Source of the DNA: Aphelenchoides besseyi
Lineage: Eukaryota > Nematoda > Chromadorea > Rhabditida > Aphelenchoididae
NCBI GenBank assembly: GCA_024699855.1
Contig: JAMPIQ010000002.1
Location: 7,998,001 to 8,062,000, forward strand
DNA: 64,000 bases
Direction of reading: 5' to 3'
In this document: piece after piece, positions 36,317-48,126 of the stretch
How positions within the stretch are numbered: the stretch's first letter is position 1
Layout of the letters: each line of letters starts with the position of its first letter
Position numbers and translations under genes: made by a program
Notes under the pieces: generated by a model
Told to the model about the DNA's origin: nothing
Seen by the model: only the letters and a program-made list of their open reading frames with translations
Database searches by the model: none

Positions 36317-37271
36317 ATTCTGATAAATTATAAAGCGTCTCATGTAATTTTGTGTAAATGTTGGCTTCTCAATGGCTTCGAATAAAGAGTACAGCTCGTT
36401 GTAACTAAAATAAGAACATCTGTGGTGGATAAAAAGAAATCCATAGCGTGTTTATGAGTTTTGCAGTACAACAAACTGCAATTTTGAATAAACAAAGCTG
36501 TTTAATGACCAGTACTCTATGGCGAGTATTTTGTTCAATTGGATGCGATTCGTGAACAAATCGAGAAGTCTGTTACGCGATCGTTGAACACAAACAAAGT
36601 CCGTAGAGCCCACAGAAGGACGGTCAGCCACGTGTTTTGGTTGACGTAAAGAGCCGATGAATAAGTTGAGTGTTTTTGAATTGCATCTACAAGTGCGCAG
36701 ATTTTGACTTCTTCCACGAATCGACTAAGTCATCTCAACGGTCGTCAAATCGACCTAATTGTTTCTGTCAAAGATTAAGATCAGCAACGTCGTTTTTTGG
36801 TTCTTGACCTCCGGATTTTAACTCAATTGCTCGTATTGAAGTTAAAACCTCGTAAAATGTGCTATTTTGTTCTACACACGGTTTTTGGTTTAGATACTTT
36901 CTTATTTAGAACCGAACATCCCACCATGTGGATTTTAATCCCTCCTAAATGCCTTCACTGTTTTCCGACAAGAATCACGTTGCATCAACAGTCGAACCGT
37001 AAAATGCAGTGTATAATTTTACGGAGCTAACTCGCTCAAAGCGGAAGTTTTATGTCAAAAGCTCATGGAACAGAGAAGCTTTGGGAACAAGTTATTACAA
37101 GATTAAACAATAATCACTAGTTGAATGCTTCTTTTTGTCATTTAAAATCATTGACGCAAATTTTAAAATTTCATTTTCACTGCGATCTTTGAGGTTCGGT
37201 TGATACTCTTTGTTCGTGGACAATCGTGTAATTGTTGCTTTTGAGACTTGAAATCGCGTTGTTTTAGTACG
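36317..37271. other. Intergenic region between UFD1 and MFSD5
   Basis: About 950 AT-rich bases holding the UFD1 3' UTR and the upstream region of MFSD5. Open frames are short with no domain. A TTTTAG acceptor ends the region at 37267. Confidence 0.4.
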
Positions 37272-38890
37272 ATGTTGTTTTCTATTGGATTGTACGGATC
37301 GGCATTGATTTGCTTGCTTCTACATCTCTACACGTACAAAACTGCACCACGAATCGACAATCCACAATTCAACAGTTTTCAACGAACGTACCTTCTTGTC
37401 TATCTGTTAGCTATTGGTAATTTAACTGTTCAGTTGGCCACTAACAAGAAGTCACTTTTAGCTGGAGATTGGCTCCAAGGTCCACATGTTTACGCTCTTT
37501 ACGAATCCTACGGAATGAGTAAACATCGAATTGAGCTGCTTTTCATTGCGGGCTTTGGTTCGAGTCTTGTCTTTGGAACATTTATTGGATCCATTGCTGA
37601 CAAGTATGGACGTAAAGCGAACGTTTTTTTGTATGCCATTCTTTATGGAAGCTCATGTGTTACTAAGCATTTCAATAACTTTTACATTCTTGCTCTTGGT
37701 CGTTTCTTTGGCGGCGTTGCAACGTCGATATTGTTCAGTGCTTTTGAGAGTTGGCTTGTTTGCGAGCATAATAAGGTGAGCATTAACAGACTAAAATCCT
37801 GATCGTTCATTTCAGCGAGGGTTTAAAGACGACTTTCTATCAACCATTTTTGTTCACGCTTCTTTGGGCAATTCCCTTGTCGCTATTGGATCAGGCATCG
37901 TCGCTCAAGTTGTAGCCGACGCCTTCGGTTACGTGTACGTTGATTGTTTGTTCACAAAATCGTACTGTAACATTTTTAGAGCTCCATTTGATTTGGCTTT
38001 GCTCGTCCTGACTTTGATGTCCGTGATTGTGCTTTTCACTTGGACAGAAAACTACGGCGATCGAAAAGCGAACATGAGCGACACATTTCGCAGTGCAATT
38101 CGAGTAATTCGAAATGGTTTTGAAGGTCTACAAAGACCATTAACATCTCGGTTTTTCAGAACCTCCGGTTTTCTGTCTTGGTTTAATTCAAAGTTTCTTT
38201 GAAGGAGCAATGTACAGTAAGTAATAACGCTTGATGAATAAGCACGTAAATGAATTAGCGTTTGTATTGATGTGGACACCGACATTGAACAAAGCTATGC
38301 GCTATGTGACTCCCGATGCAACAATTCCACATGGATTTGTTTTTGCAACATTCATGATTGCGATTATGATTGGATCATCGGTTTTCAAGATTGTTCATCG
38401 ATACGCACAACCTGAATCGTTTATGCGGTAGGCGGAGATTGGTTTCAAATTCAACTTTGTTTAGTTATGTCCTGTTAATCTCAGCTTTTTGTTTATCGAT
38501 TCCCGTGTTTGTTCCCACATGGTTGAGTACCGTCTATTTGGCGTTCGTTGTTTTTGAGTTTTGCGTTGGAATCTTTTGGCCATCGATGGGTATGCTACGC
38601 GGTCGTTATGTGCCCGAGGCTGCCCGTTCAACAACAATGAACTTGTTTCGAATACCGTTGAATTTGATTGTCATTTTGGTTTTGATGCAGAACGTTTCTG
38701 CTGCTTTTATTTTTACTTGTTGTGTCGGCTTCCTTCTGTGTGCTGTTGTGGCCCAGTTCTTTTTGTTTGGGTGAGTGGCCACCGCTTCTCTGTTCTATTA
38801 TCATCGTGTTGCAGATACACGGAAATGAACCCACAGATTTCGAGTGCCGATCCGATCAGCGAAAAGACGCCGCTGTCCGATGAAATCTAA
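37272..38890 (+). CDS. MFSD5: Major facilitator superfamily transporter MFSD5 (molybdate-anion transporter type)
   Basis: Twelve-helix membrane transporter; the MFSD5 group is linked to molybdate uptake. Exon 1 (37272-37775, 168 codons) carries DWLQGPHVYALYESYG, the MFS motif A variant GSIADKYGRK, and LGRFFGGVATSILFSAFESWLVCEH, all characteristic of MFSD5. Later exons give HASLGNSLVAIGSGIVAQ, WTENYGDRKA, LIQSFFEGAMY, FVLMWTPTLNK, FWPSMGMLRGRYVPE and NLFRIPLNL. An exon junction over a 43-nt intron (donor at about 38117) restores the frame. The tail is short and acidic. The start codon lies four bases behind a TTTTAG acceptor, so trans-splicing is likely. The AATAAA at 38981-38986 places the mRNA end close to the IFT22 stop codon on the other strand. 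Confidence 0.93.
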
Positions 38891-38995
38891 CTCAATCGAA
38901 TTTCCATTCGAACTTCGGGTATCACAAACTTTTCTGAAGTATTTCCTTTGCACAATTGAGTTTATTAATTCAAATCACAGAATAAAACTTTTAAG

Positions 38996-40259
38996 TCAAC
39001 CACCACGATTTTCTAACTCTCGACTCACCGCATTCAAGAACTTTGTGAACTCGTGACGCAACTGCTCACCTTCTTTATCGATGTTTGATGTGACGCAGCT
39101 AATTCCGGCCATATCAGAAGGCAAACGAAAAGCTGCGATATCCGAATCGTTTGTCAGCTCGTCGGTGTGATGCAAAAGCACGAGAACCTGATCGTGTCTT
39201 AAGCCTCCTTTATAGACGAATTCGTGATACCTGAAAAGTGTGTTCGTTGACTCTTAACCTTCAACCATTTCAACGCCCAATTAACTGCGAGGAACATCAA
39301 CGAAGAGGTTAAGAGGCGAATGCCATCAAGAACTTTGTTCTTCAAAATTCTGCGAATAAATGAACTGCACTGTTTTTGCTTGAGCGCAGCGTGACTTCTT
39401 AATGTTTGCGACTCAATGTCAAACCGAAAACCAGCGGCCAAAAAAAATGTCCTCGAAATCGTCTGTCATTTGCCCATTAAGCAATTTAGTCGATTTGCGA
39501 TCTTCGCCCTCGTTTTCTTGGCGCCGTTTTTTCTTTGACGTCGTTTAAGTTTGCAACCACCGGCTCGGTGAATCTTCGCGTTTTCCGAAGATCGTTTACC
39601 AAACTCCACGGTAGTTAACAAGATCCGCAAACATTTCGTGGGACATTCCCCTCTACTTTACGATCAAATCTAATGGTTTCTCGTGCGATTGGCTGGTGCC
39701 CATTGTTCTTCCCGTTATTGATCATTAGAAACGTAATCGGAAATCGATTTGTTTTTGGAGCACAAAATTAATTGCGAGGCTTTTGGTTTCAAGGTCTTAG
39801 ACCGTACGGTTTGCTCATCTATTTTGTTTTGATTAAAAGTGGACGCCAATTCATCGCTTATAACAAGGTCATTTCTACGGTTTTCGAAGCGTGTCAATCG
39901 AATTCTTACCATGGAAGCAGATCTTCTCCTTTGTGATAAGCGACATTACCAACCAAAATCACGGCGTCTATGTATCGTCGAAATGCGGGCCAACATTGTT
40001 CGAAACGGCGATCTCCACTGCAATCCCAAAGCTCAACGTCCGGCTCCACTCGTATATCGTCGGCCATCAGCTCGTAGCTCTCGAATTCGATTATTCGAAC
40101 ACCTAAAAGAGAAAACTAAAAATCTTCGGACTTGATACCTTGAGTTGGTCGGTATTGAGTCGGAACCGTTTCGATTGTGTCCGATAGGTAGGTGGAAATA
40201 ACCGTCTTTCCAGCGCGTATTGGACCAAGAAGCAGAACTTTTAGACGTCTCAACGACAT
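38996..40259 (-). CDS. IFT22: IFT22 (RABL5), small GTPase-like subunit of intraflagellar transport complex B
   Basis: Rab-like protein of the IFT-B complex, acting in cilia. Three exons: 40259-40139, 40102-39910 and about 39232-38996. Exon 1 has the P-loop LLLGPIRAGKTV and the PTQG switch I, completed over a 36-nt intron by VRIIEFE. Exon 2 has ELWDCSGD (switch II, with SGD where classical GTPases have AGQ) and FEQCWPAFRRYIDAVILV, matching RABL5. The last exon begins YHEFVYKGG and ends with a helical EGEQLRHEFTKFLNAV. Length (about 184 residues) fits. The second intron, about 680 bases, is long for this window. A ciliated cell type is implied, in nematodes the sensory neurons. Convergent with MFSD5. 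Confidence 0.93.
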
Positions 40260-43200
40260 TGTTTACTTGCACTGGAAAGGATTGTGAAGCTGAACAACGA
40301 GCTTCTCCATTTCCATAACAACCGGAGACCTCAACTCGACAGTCAAACACCTGCGGCAGTTAAGCGCCAAATTTCTCGTTCAAATGTTTGCAATCACGTT
40401 GAAAACAGCAAACGGGAATTGATTTCAGAGCTCGAATTTGTCATTCTTTCTATTTGCCGAGTCTCGCGGGTATTTGATGTAAAACATTTTGGCACGAAAA
40501 GCACGAAATCCCCTCTTTTGATTCAATCGCAAGCGATGGAGAGGCTCCGAACGCCCTATTATGTTCGGGTCTTGGCATATTGTAAGGGCATTGCTGTTGC
40601 GAGTTGCCAGCTCTGAACAGCGCCCCCGTGCTTCCCCTTGAATTCAAGGTACCCATTGGCTTCCAGAATTGGTACCGCCTGGGTGGGGCGAGAACAGCGG
40701 AGTTCGCATTACAGCTCGACCAGGGATTGAACCTGGGAGCCACCGAACTCTGTGCAGACGTGTTACCTTTGCACCACGCTGTCCTCACATTTTGGCCGTC
40801 GGCGTTTTTTGCCAAGTGGTTTTGGCAAACGAGTGGCCGTTGGATTTACATGAATTTCTGATTTGAGCCTTGTATTTCATTAATTTTAATTCCTTTCATG
40901 TCCACGGATTGTTTGACAGCCGATGGACAGCTCGCGCGTTAATCTTCTTCGATTACCCGGCTCTTCGAGCAAACGGCCCCCGAAATGTCACACTTCGAAA
41001 ACCGGTGGTCTTCTCGCCTTGTAATTCCCCACTCAACGTCCATTGGCATTCGAAACGTCCATTTTGTTTATTGAAATTCCCGGTCCGTTTGATTAAAACC
41101 GTTTGTTTGACTTTTGGCCCAAAACGCTTCGGACTCCCGGGTTATTTTTTAACCGAGAATTTCCACCCAATTTCGTTTGTTACAGAAACTTTGTCGTGTG
41201 TTCACTCGACTGCGAGTAATTTGGCGGCCAGCGATTAACGTTTGTGCGCGACTTTTGATTTCGAGAGTTTTGGCATTTCCACCGGAAACACGACTCTCGA
41301 TGTGCCTAATGAGTGTTTTCGGTTAACTGCGCGACAGCTGTTGAACTCCGATGTGTAGTCTTGCTCAACTGTTTACCCTTCTAATCTCGTGTTCGATTGG
41401 ATGCCAATCACAATTTGTCATCCAATTTTACACCGTCGATCGTTAGCTTGCGGCTAATCCACAGGCAAAGGAGGGTACCCGGTGCCCAAATGAATTCGTT
41501 TCTCATCAAAGCGACCGACGAATCGGATAAAAAATGAAATGCCAAACCGATTTGTCAATCGCCGTTCTGCTGATCGTCGCGGTCGAAACTTCTGATCCTC
41601 ATCAACCGAACCACCGATGCAGAAAATTGGAACGAAAACCGTACGACCTTCTGATCTGCCGCGTAATTTTACAATTTCCCGCATGTTTCTTCTCTTTTCT
41701 TTTTGCCGACAGTCTTCCCAACTTACCGTCTTACTTTCTAATTAATCCACACGTGTTCTTCTTCATTGTATTCGTCAACTCACTTCTTTCATCTCTGCCG
41801 CTCTTTATCGCGATCAATCGTTTTCGACGCCAATCGTTTTGATTTCCGGCCACACATCTTTTGTTTTGGTTACGCTGCTGACACGTCTGTTCAGCTCGTG
41901 CGGTCAAAAAACTTTGTCGGTTCTTCATTCAAACATAAACATTCGCTCAACCATTTGCCCTCAAAATGTGGACAATCAGATCGGGTAGACGAAGCTTCAA
42001 ACGGCTAATCTTCACTGCGTTTGTTTTTGTTCTACCGCCCCTCATAACTTCAAAGTCAATGGACTGTGAAGGTCGAGAGTTGGTTTCCGGTGCGAAGCGT
42101 GAAACTTCTCGACTTTCGTGTTAAACGGCAATTCCTGTGGTTTTATTGTCGACATTCGCTTTTATGATTTCGAGCTCCTTCGGGCAGGTTGCTAGACGAA
42201 TTTGACCGTAACGAACTGATTGATTCCTTCTGACAGAATTCTTCATCCGCTTCTCATGTCGTCGATCCAATTGACTTTTACGATTTCCGCTCAATTTCGT
42301 AATAAACGCCACATCTTCTCGTTTTTCCGGTTTCTGTTCGAAAAGCAACGGATTTGTAAACGACACACACTTCTCATTAACAAATTCGTTTATTTAATTG
42401 GTCACCTTGTAGGAAGGATTCTGACTTCTTTTGAACCAAAATTCATCCGTCGTCGGAGTTCAGAGACGTCGAAATTGGGTCTCGACTTTTGAGAATTCCG
42501 CTCCGTTTCATTCACTTCTTTACGCAAATGGCTCTTCTCCGCGAGAAGTGTGTTTTGACAGCAATTTTTATTATTGAATTCGCCGTTCGAGTGTGAAGGT
42601 GGTCAAGCGAACTAATCGGCAATTGCATCACCAGCTTCTGACCAATTGGTTTCAATTAGCAGCACCTGGTCGGGACTTGCAGTCACCAATCGTTCACTCG
42701 GAGTAATTTGTTGCAACGCATAAATTTCTGCTCACTTGTTTTCCCTATAACCAACAGCTGATGCGCAATATTTTGTTTGTTTTTACAACCCAAATGTTCG
42801 CGAACAGACGCTCCAAAACTCTTGGTCGATCTTCTTGAAGGTGTTGAGCTTCCGGTCAAACATTCGGTTTTGTTTGACTTCCGTTCATTCGATCCAAAAG
42901 TGGCACTTTGGTTTCTCTGTCCAGGTGGTTACGATCGAGTTTCTGTTTGCCTACAAATTGCCTAATAAGAGGGTGATCAATCGACTTCCCAACTTTGGCC
43001 CACGAACGTCCGGCCAAAATGTAACAGCGGGATGCTCTCAGTCTTTTGTTAAAATTCCTTAATCTACAATTTTGGTTCTATGAAAAAAACGAACATCTTC
43101 GATTGCTGTTTATTTTCCACTTTCTAATTGTGCTTCTCAATTCTTCTGACCATCTTCGCAAACCCCTCGGGAAGGCCGATGGTCGTCTTCAAGTTCTGTC

Positions 43201-46200
43201 GTGTGAATTTCTTGACCGTCGGGGCTTTTCAATTTGGTGCGCGAATTTGGCAATTCCGTGGGAATTGAAGGCAGGATTATGAATTTTCCGATACTGACCG
43301 TTGAGTTTGAATCGACTGCGTAAACCAGATGTGTCTTTCAGGTGTTGGAAAGTCAATTGTCAAGCCTTGAGGGCTGTTTTGAATGTTCGACTGACGCGGA
43401 TTAAAATCGCGTATGGAGATGCGCACGACTTTAATCCGCGGATTGGCACATTTTCCCGAATCTCGCTTTGACAATCGTCTCCTCGTTGCAACTTTGTTGT
43501 TGTGTTTGAATTCCACTTCGATCAATAGTGTCGAACAGGTTGCAATCGAAGCGTCCGTTTACCTCTCTAGCTGTTCAGGTCAAGAGATTGCCGAGGATTA
43601 CCGTCGGCTATTCGAGTGCTCTCGTGCCGTTTGCTCAACTTGGCCGAACACAACGGGCACTTGACGCTTCCCAGCGGTTTCTGCGATCGAAGTTGATTGT
43701 AAACATGCGAATGAGTGAAAGCAGGAACTCACGACGTTGAAATTTTGGCTAATTTCTGTTTCCCCCATAGAAATTGGCCCAATTTCTGTTCGTGGACAGC
43801 CCAACTTTTTTCTTTCTGCAGCTTAGATGGTTTTTCCTCGAACGTGAAATTCGATTCTTTTCGCTCGTAAAAAACTTTGCGCGATCATAAAACTCAACGG
43901 CGATGTTAATGGGCGCCACGGGCGAAAGTTCGCTACGGCAATCAAAGCGAACGGAAATTCCAATTAATCTTTTAATCGATTAAACTGCTCATGGTTGGTT
44001 TCGGCATCTTTGAGTTTTACGGCTCATTCTTGATTTACGACTTTCATCGACTCATCGGTACCCTACTTATCTGAACTCTCGGTTCGTTGGCTAATCTGTG
44101 GAACAACAAAGTGGACCGCAACAACAATAAGCGCCCGTCGATGTTTTAAGGACGTCCGGTCGAATTTATGCAGCTGCAGGAGAGCAACAATTAGCGGTCA
44201 TTGAGGACGTCGGAGCAGCTGAATTGACTAAACGATTTTGAAAATCGCCGCTCCATTCGCATGAAATCTGATGCCGACCGTTCCATTTGCAATTGGCTTT
44301 TGGCGTTCACCTCAACGAGCGACTTTGCGAGCCACTTTTACTAGCAAAATAACCGAATGGATTATCGACTTCGAACACGTCGGACTGACATTCAACAAAC
44401 GCTCCTTCTTCTGTCAATGAGGTTCAACGGCCGTTGATTCATGGACAAAAGTTGCGCGCAACCACCCACTCACCTTCGGCACGCTCCGAATATTTTCTCC
44501 TAACCGTTTGATTTGTTCGAACTCAAGAGCGCGGTCTGTCGGCCATCAGATCGTCGGGGCGACTTGAAATCCGTTGAATTGTTTCGAATGGCCGGCGGCG
44601 TTGTTTTAGTGCGCGGATCCTCCAAATCGATTTGACGTTTAGCAGAAGGCGTGTTGACAACAAAGACGAATGACCGTCTTTGCGAAAACGACGGAAATTG
44701 GAATCCGAAGTTGTAACTCGAACGCTTCAGTCCTTCACGACTATTCCGTTGGCCATTAAATCCGAGAATTCATTGGACAACTTGTTTTTACGGCGCTCCT
44801 ACCGACCGTTTGCCAAATGTTACACGCGAGTCCGCCGTTCTTTAGCGATTATTTTTGATTTCAAGGACGTCGATTGTTGCGCAATCGAGTGTTTTGCGTT
44901 TGATCTTGTGCCGTTTTTGTCTCCGGAGAGCGTGGCGCTTTCGCGCACCTGCAGAAAAATGATGTGAAAGTTGGACGGGACGCTCGTAAAATGTCCGTTT
45001 TGCCTCAACCGATTGTCTTCGCCTCTACAACGTTTGCCGCCGCGAAATTCGAACGACGGCAATCGCGCGGTTTCCGATTGTGTTTTTAAGTCCGATAAAC
45101 AAAACAAAAAAGTCATCTCGTTTGCGCGGTCTAATCCCCGTTTTTTGACCTGCGTTTTCTTTTTGTCGGTAATCGCAATGTCCGATTGACACGTGCCGTT
45201 GTAGTCGAAGAATGGTCGGGAGTTCACATCGCGTTTCAATGGCATTTGAGGTGTTACAGCAGTCCAGCGATGGCTTAACAACATCTTTTCTGGTGTGGTT
45301 TCGGTGTTGTTGCCGACTGATAATCAGCAGTTAATTGGTTTATGATTGGTGGGCAAACAAGCGGAATTGGAGTGAACGATCGTGTTCGATGGTTTCTCTT
45401 GAAAATGCCGCTTCGAAGTTTTGGGTCGGTTGAGATACCCGAATTCGCTCACTGTACGCTCGTAAATCTTATCAGAGCGGACGGTTTGAGGCCGCTCGAC
45501 TGTCCGATTTGATTATTAATGAACTCCGCGCTCAAGAACATCATTCCGTTGCCTTCAAGCGATCGCTCTCCTCACCTTTAGGTTATGCCGTAAATCAGAA
45601 CTGCGCGTTTATGAGCAGACTGGAGGACACAACTATCCGATTACTCAACTCATCTGAAGTGTTTTTCTTTGCGAAAACGTTCGAATGAGCGAGTTTGGAC
45701 AATTTCTTTGGCTTCTTTTGGTCATTACTCAAAATTGCGAGCCAGCGGCCGGCTTTCTGTTCGTCTAATGAGCTCCGACATGTTCGGTTTGAGTTTCGAG
45801 TTTTACTTTTTGTCCGCTCAAATCGATCGATTGTATTTGCCAAAAGTGAAAATCTCCAATACACGAATCTCGCGCTTTCCAATCGCAACTCAATGACCAT
45901 TTGGGTGACTGTTTGCTCAGGCGATCAAAACCGAACGTCAAAACTGACCGTTCAGAAGGAGTCCCCGAATTGTTGTTTTCGCGTTTCGATTTCGTTCACG
46001 TCCATTTCCACAGGCCAAATCTTTACGGTAACCATTGGAGTAGTCGATTTCACGCAGCGATCAAAAACAACATGTGCAGCCGATGGGTCCCAATGGTGGG
46101 TACCCGTGTGTGACAACAAGTACTCAACTGCAACCCGCTGGGTCGAAAAATGAAGTCGAAATGAATTACGAGTTGATGGCCATCTGTTGCGCGTTTTTGT

Positions 46201-48090
46201 TTGAATCACGTCATTCGCGAAATTTACGACAAATCAGCCGTTCAATCCGACTGACCACTTCAACACTGTGGCCTTGGCAAGCTCTCAAGGAGAATTCCGT
46301 TGCCTCCAACCGACGAATTAGAAAGCGAAATCCGGGCGTCCTGACGATCGTGCGCGATCCATTTCTCAGCTCTTGGCCTTTGACCTTCCACTTAAGGTCG
46401 CTGTCATTGAAGAGCGACAAATGAATTAATCCGCTTCTTGGTCACGTGTTGACTGAAAAAAGTTGTCGATTGTTTTCCGAGTTTTCGTAATTCGGTTAAG
46501 CAGATTGCCAACGTCCATTTTTCGGTGTAATCCGATGCGAAGAGAAAAAGTTCTCCGGACAGGAAGGTCGGCAATGAATTCAATTACCACAAACAAGCCA
46601 CGGGGAATTTTGGCCAAAAAAGGAAGTTGAGTTTTCACAAAAAATGACCATCTCGACTTTCCCACTGTTCACGAACTTCAACCCGTGCGTTTTCTCATTG
46701 CGCGTGTTTACCGAAATTGGACGTCGAATCGCGTCTTTCAAGTTCCCACGAAAATCGGGGACCTCAATTTCACTTATCGAACAATAAGATCGAGACTCTG
46801 CGCGCACGTTTCTTCCTAAACTTCGAATTAACCGTTTTATTGTTCTCGAAGACAATCAAATTAAGTTCACATCCTGCAATTTTCCTCCAAAGGTCACCAG
46901 TTTTTTGGTCCTTAACGCCCCTGTGAACACAAATTCGATTAATTGGCCGCAATTCGTGAGATTGGTCCTGATTTCTGAATAACCCACGACCTTAACATCC
47001 GACCGTTCAGTTACTTTCCCGTCTGCTCATTTCCCCTCCAAACCCATCAGTCGAAGAACCCGTTGGATGACTAGTTCGAAGTCTGACATCCAAATGACCA
47101 TGTGGAGTGAATCCGCAGGTCTAATCCCCTTATCGAATTTCATTTACCGATTCTTTTACACGACTTTAGCTCAAACTTTATCACAAATGTCACCACTCCA
47201 CTGGACCTTGTGGGCGGAGACTTCCTTCCCGACTCATCGCGCCGCCTTTTCGAATGGCCGACCCAACGGACGGTCGTTGGTTATTAATATTTTCGAGGCG
47301 TTGAATTAAAAACCTTATTCACGCATGTGTTCTGACATTTCCAAAATGTCTTTTTGATCTCACAGATGTTCGAAACGGTGTCCGCTGAGTCGTGTTGATT
47401 GAACGACGAGTTCCGGTTTTTGTTTTCCGCGCCGATCAGCTCGTTGGACATCCGCGTTTTGCTGTACGAGTTGCGTGTAATCCAAAACTTTTCGAGCGCG
47501 CATTTCGTCGACTAATAAATGAAGAGAATCGTTTTGCGTGCCAAAGTTGTGTGCCAGTTATGAAGACGCGCAGCTCGTGCAAAATTCATGACCGTTGGCG
47601 CCTTCGATGGTCAACGAATTTGAAATGCAAAACCGAGATTCCAACCCTCGAGATTAATTGGCCTCCACCGGCATCATAGAATTAATTGGTCGTGCAGTTC
47701 TTTTTTCGACTTCATGAATAATTTGCGGTCTCGTGATCCTCTTTCGAGTTCTCCACCTCGACCGAAACGTCTTCTCGTTGCCAAAGACAACAAATGGCCG
47801 CAAAACAAAATGGCCACTTTGGCTCCGAATCACTAGCCAACGTCCATTTTTGTTCGCTTTCAGAATTCACACTGTAAATTCACTCTTCTGTTGGCTCCGC
47901 CCATTCGAGAAAGCAGTTTCTTTACGTTCATATCGTGCATTGACGAGTTGTGCTTGTCCGTTGATTTGGCGCGTTTAGTGGCAGTTTGATTGACGGATTT
48001 TGATCTACAAATTGCGGAGATTACGGAAATCGTTCTTGTCATTGAGCTTGTCAATTTGCGTGTACTCCTCACTTCCGCTGATGACCTCTG
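40260..48090. other. Gene-poor region of about 7.8 kb upstream of the plexin gene
   Basis: Open frames up to about 150 codons occur on both strands with no domain pattern or splice structure, so I regard them as chance. Apart from the SINE-like element near 40.55-40.83 kb, I see recurring TAAT-core words such as ATTAATTGG and GGATTA (for example near 43.40, 43.96, 45.33, 46.94, 47.65 and 47.68 kb). These could be homeodomain sites for plexin regulation, but the count was not tested against chance. Confidence 0.4.
40550..40830 (-). mobile_element. tRNA-derived SINE-like element
   Basis: On the minus strand an A-box-like TGGTGCAAAGG (40767-40777) is followed by a B-box GGTTCAATCCC (40723-40733) at tRNA-like spacing. 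The B-box sits in a perfect five-pair T-arm (CCAGG...CCTGG). The acceptor and anticodon arms do not pair properly, so it is not a functional tRNA. The head is followed by GC-rich, unrelated sequence, as in tRNA-headed SINEs. Ends are approximate and no target-site duplication was confirmed. Confidence 0.5.
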
Positions 48091-48126
48091 ATGGTAAAGT
48101 TTTTCAGCTTAGGCAAGAGATGCTCA

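Noticed and set aside
40700..40800. Functional tRNA gene on the minus strand
   Set aside because: The T-arm and promoter boxes are good, but anticodon and acceptor stems do not pair, so a tRNA-derived repeat is the better reading.
44820..45284. 154-codon minus-strand frame in the gene-poor region
   Set aside because: Charged, low-complexity and overlapped by plus-strand frames of similar quality. No start context, splice site or motif.
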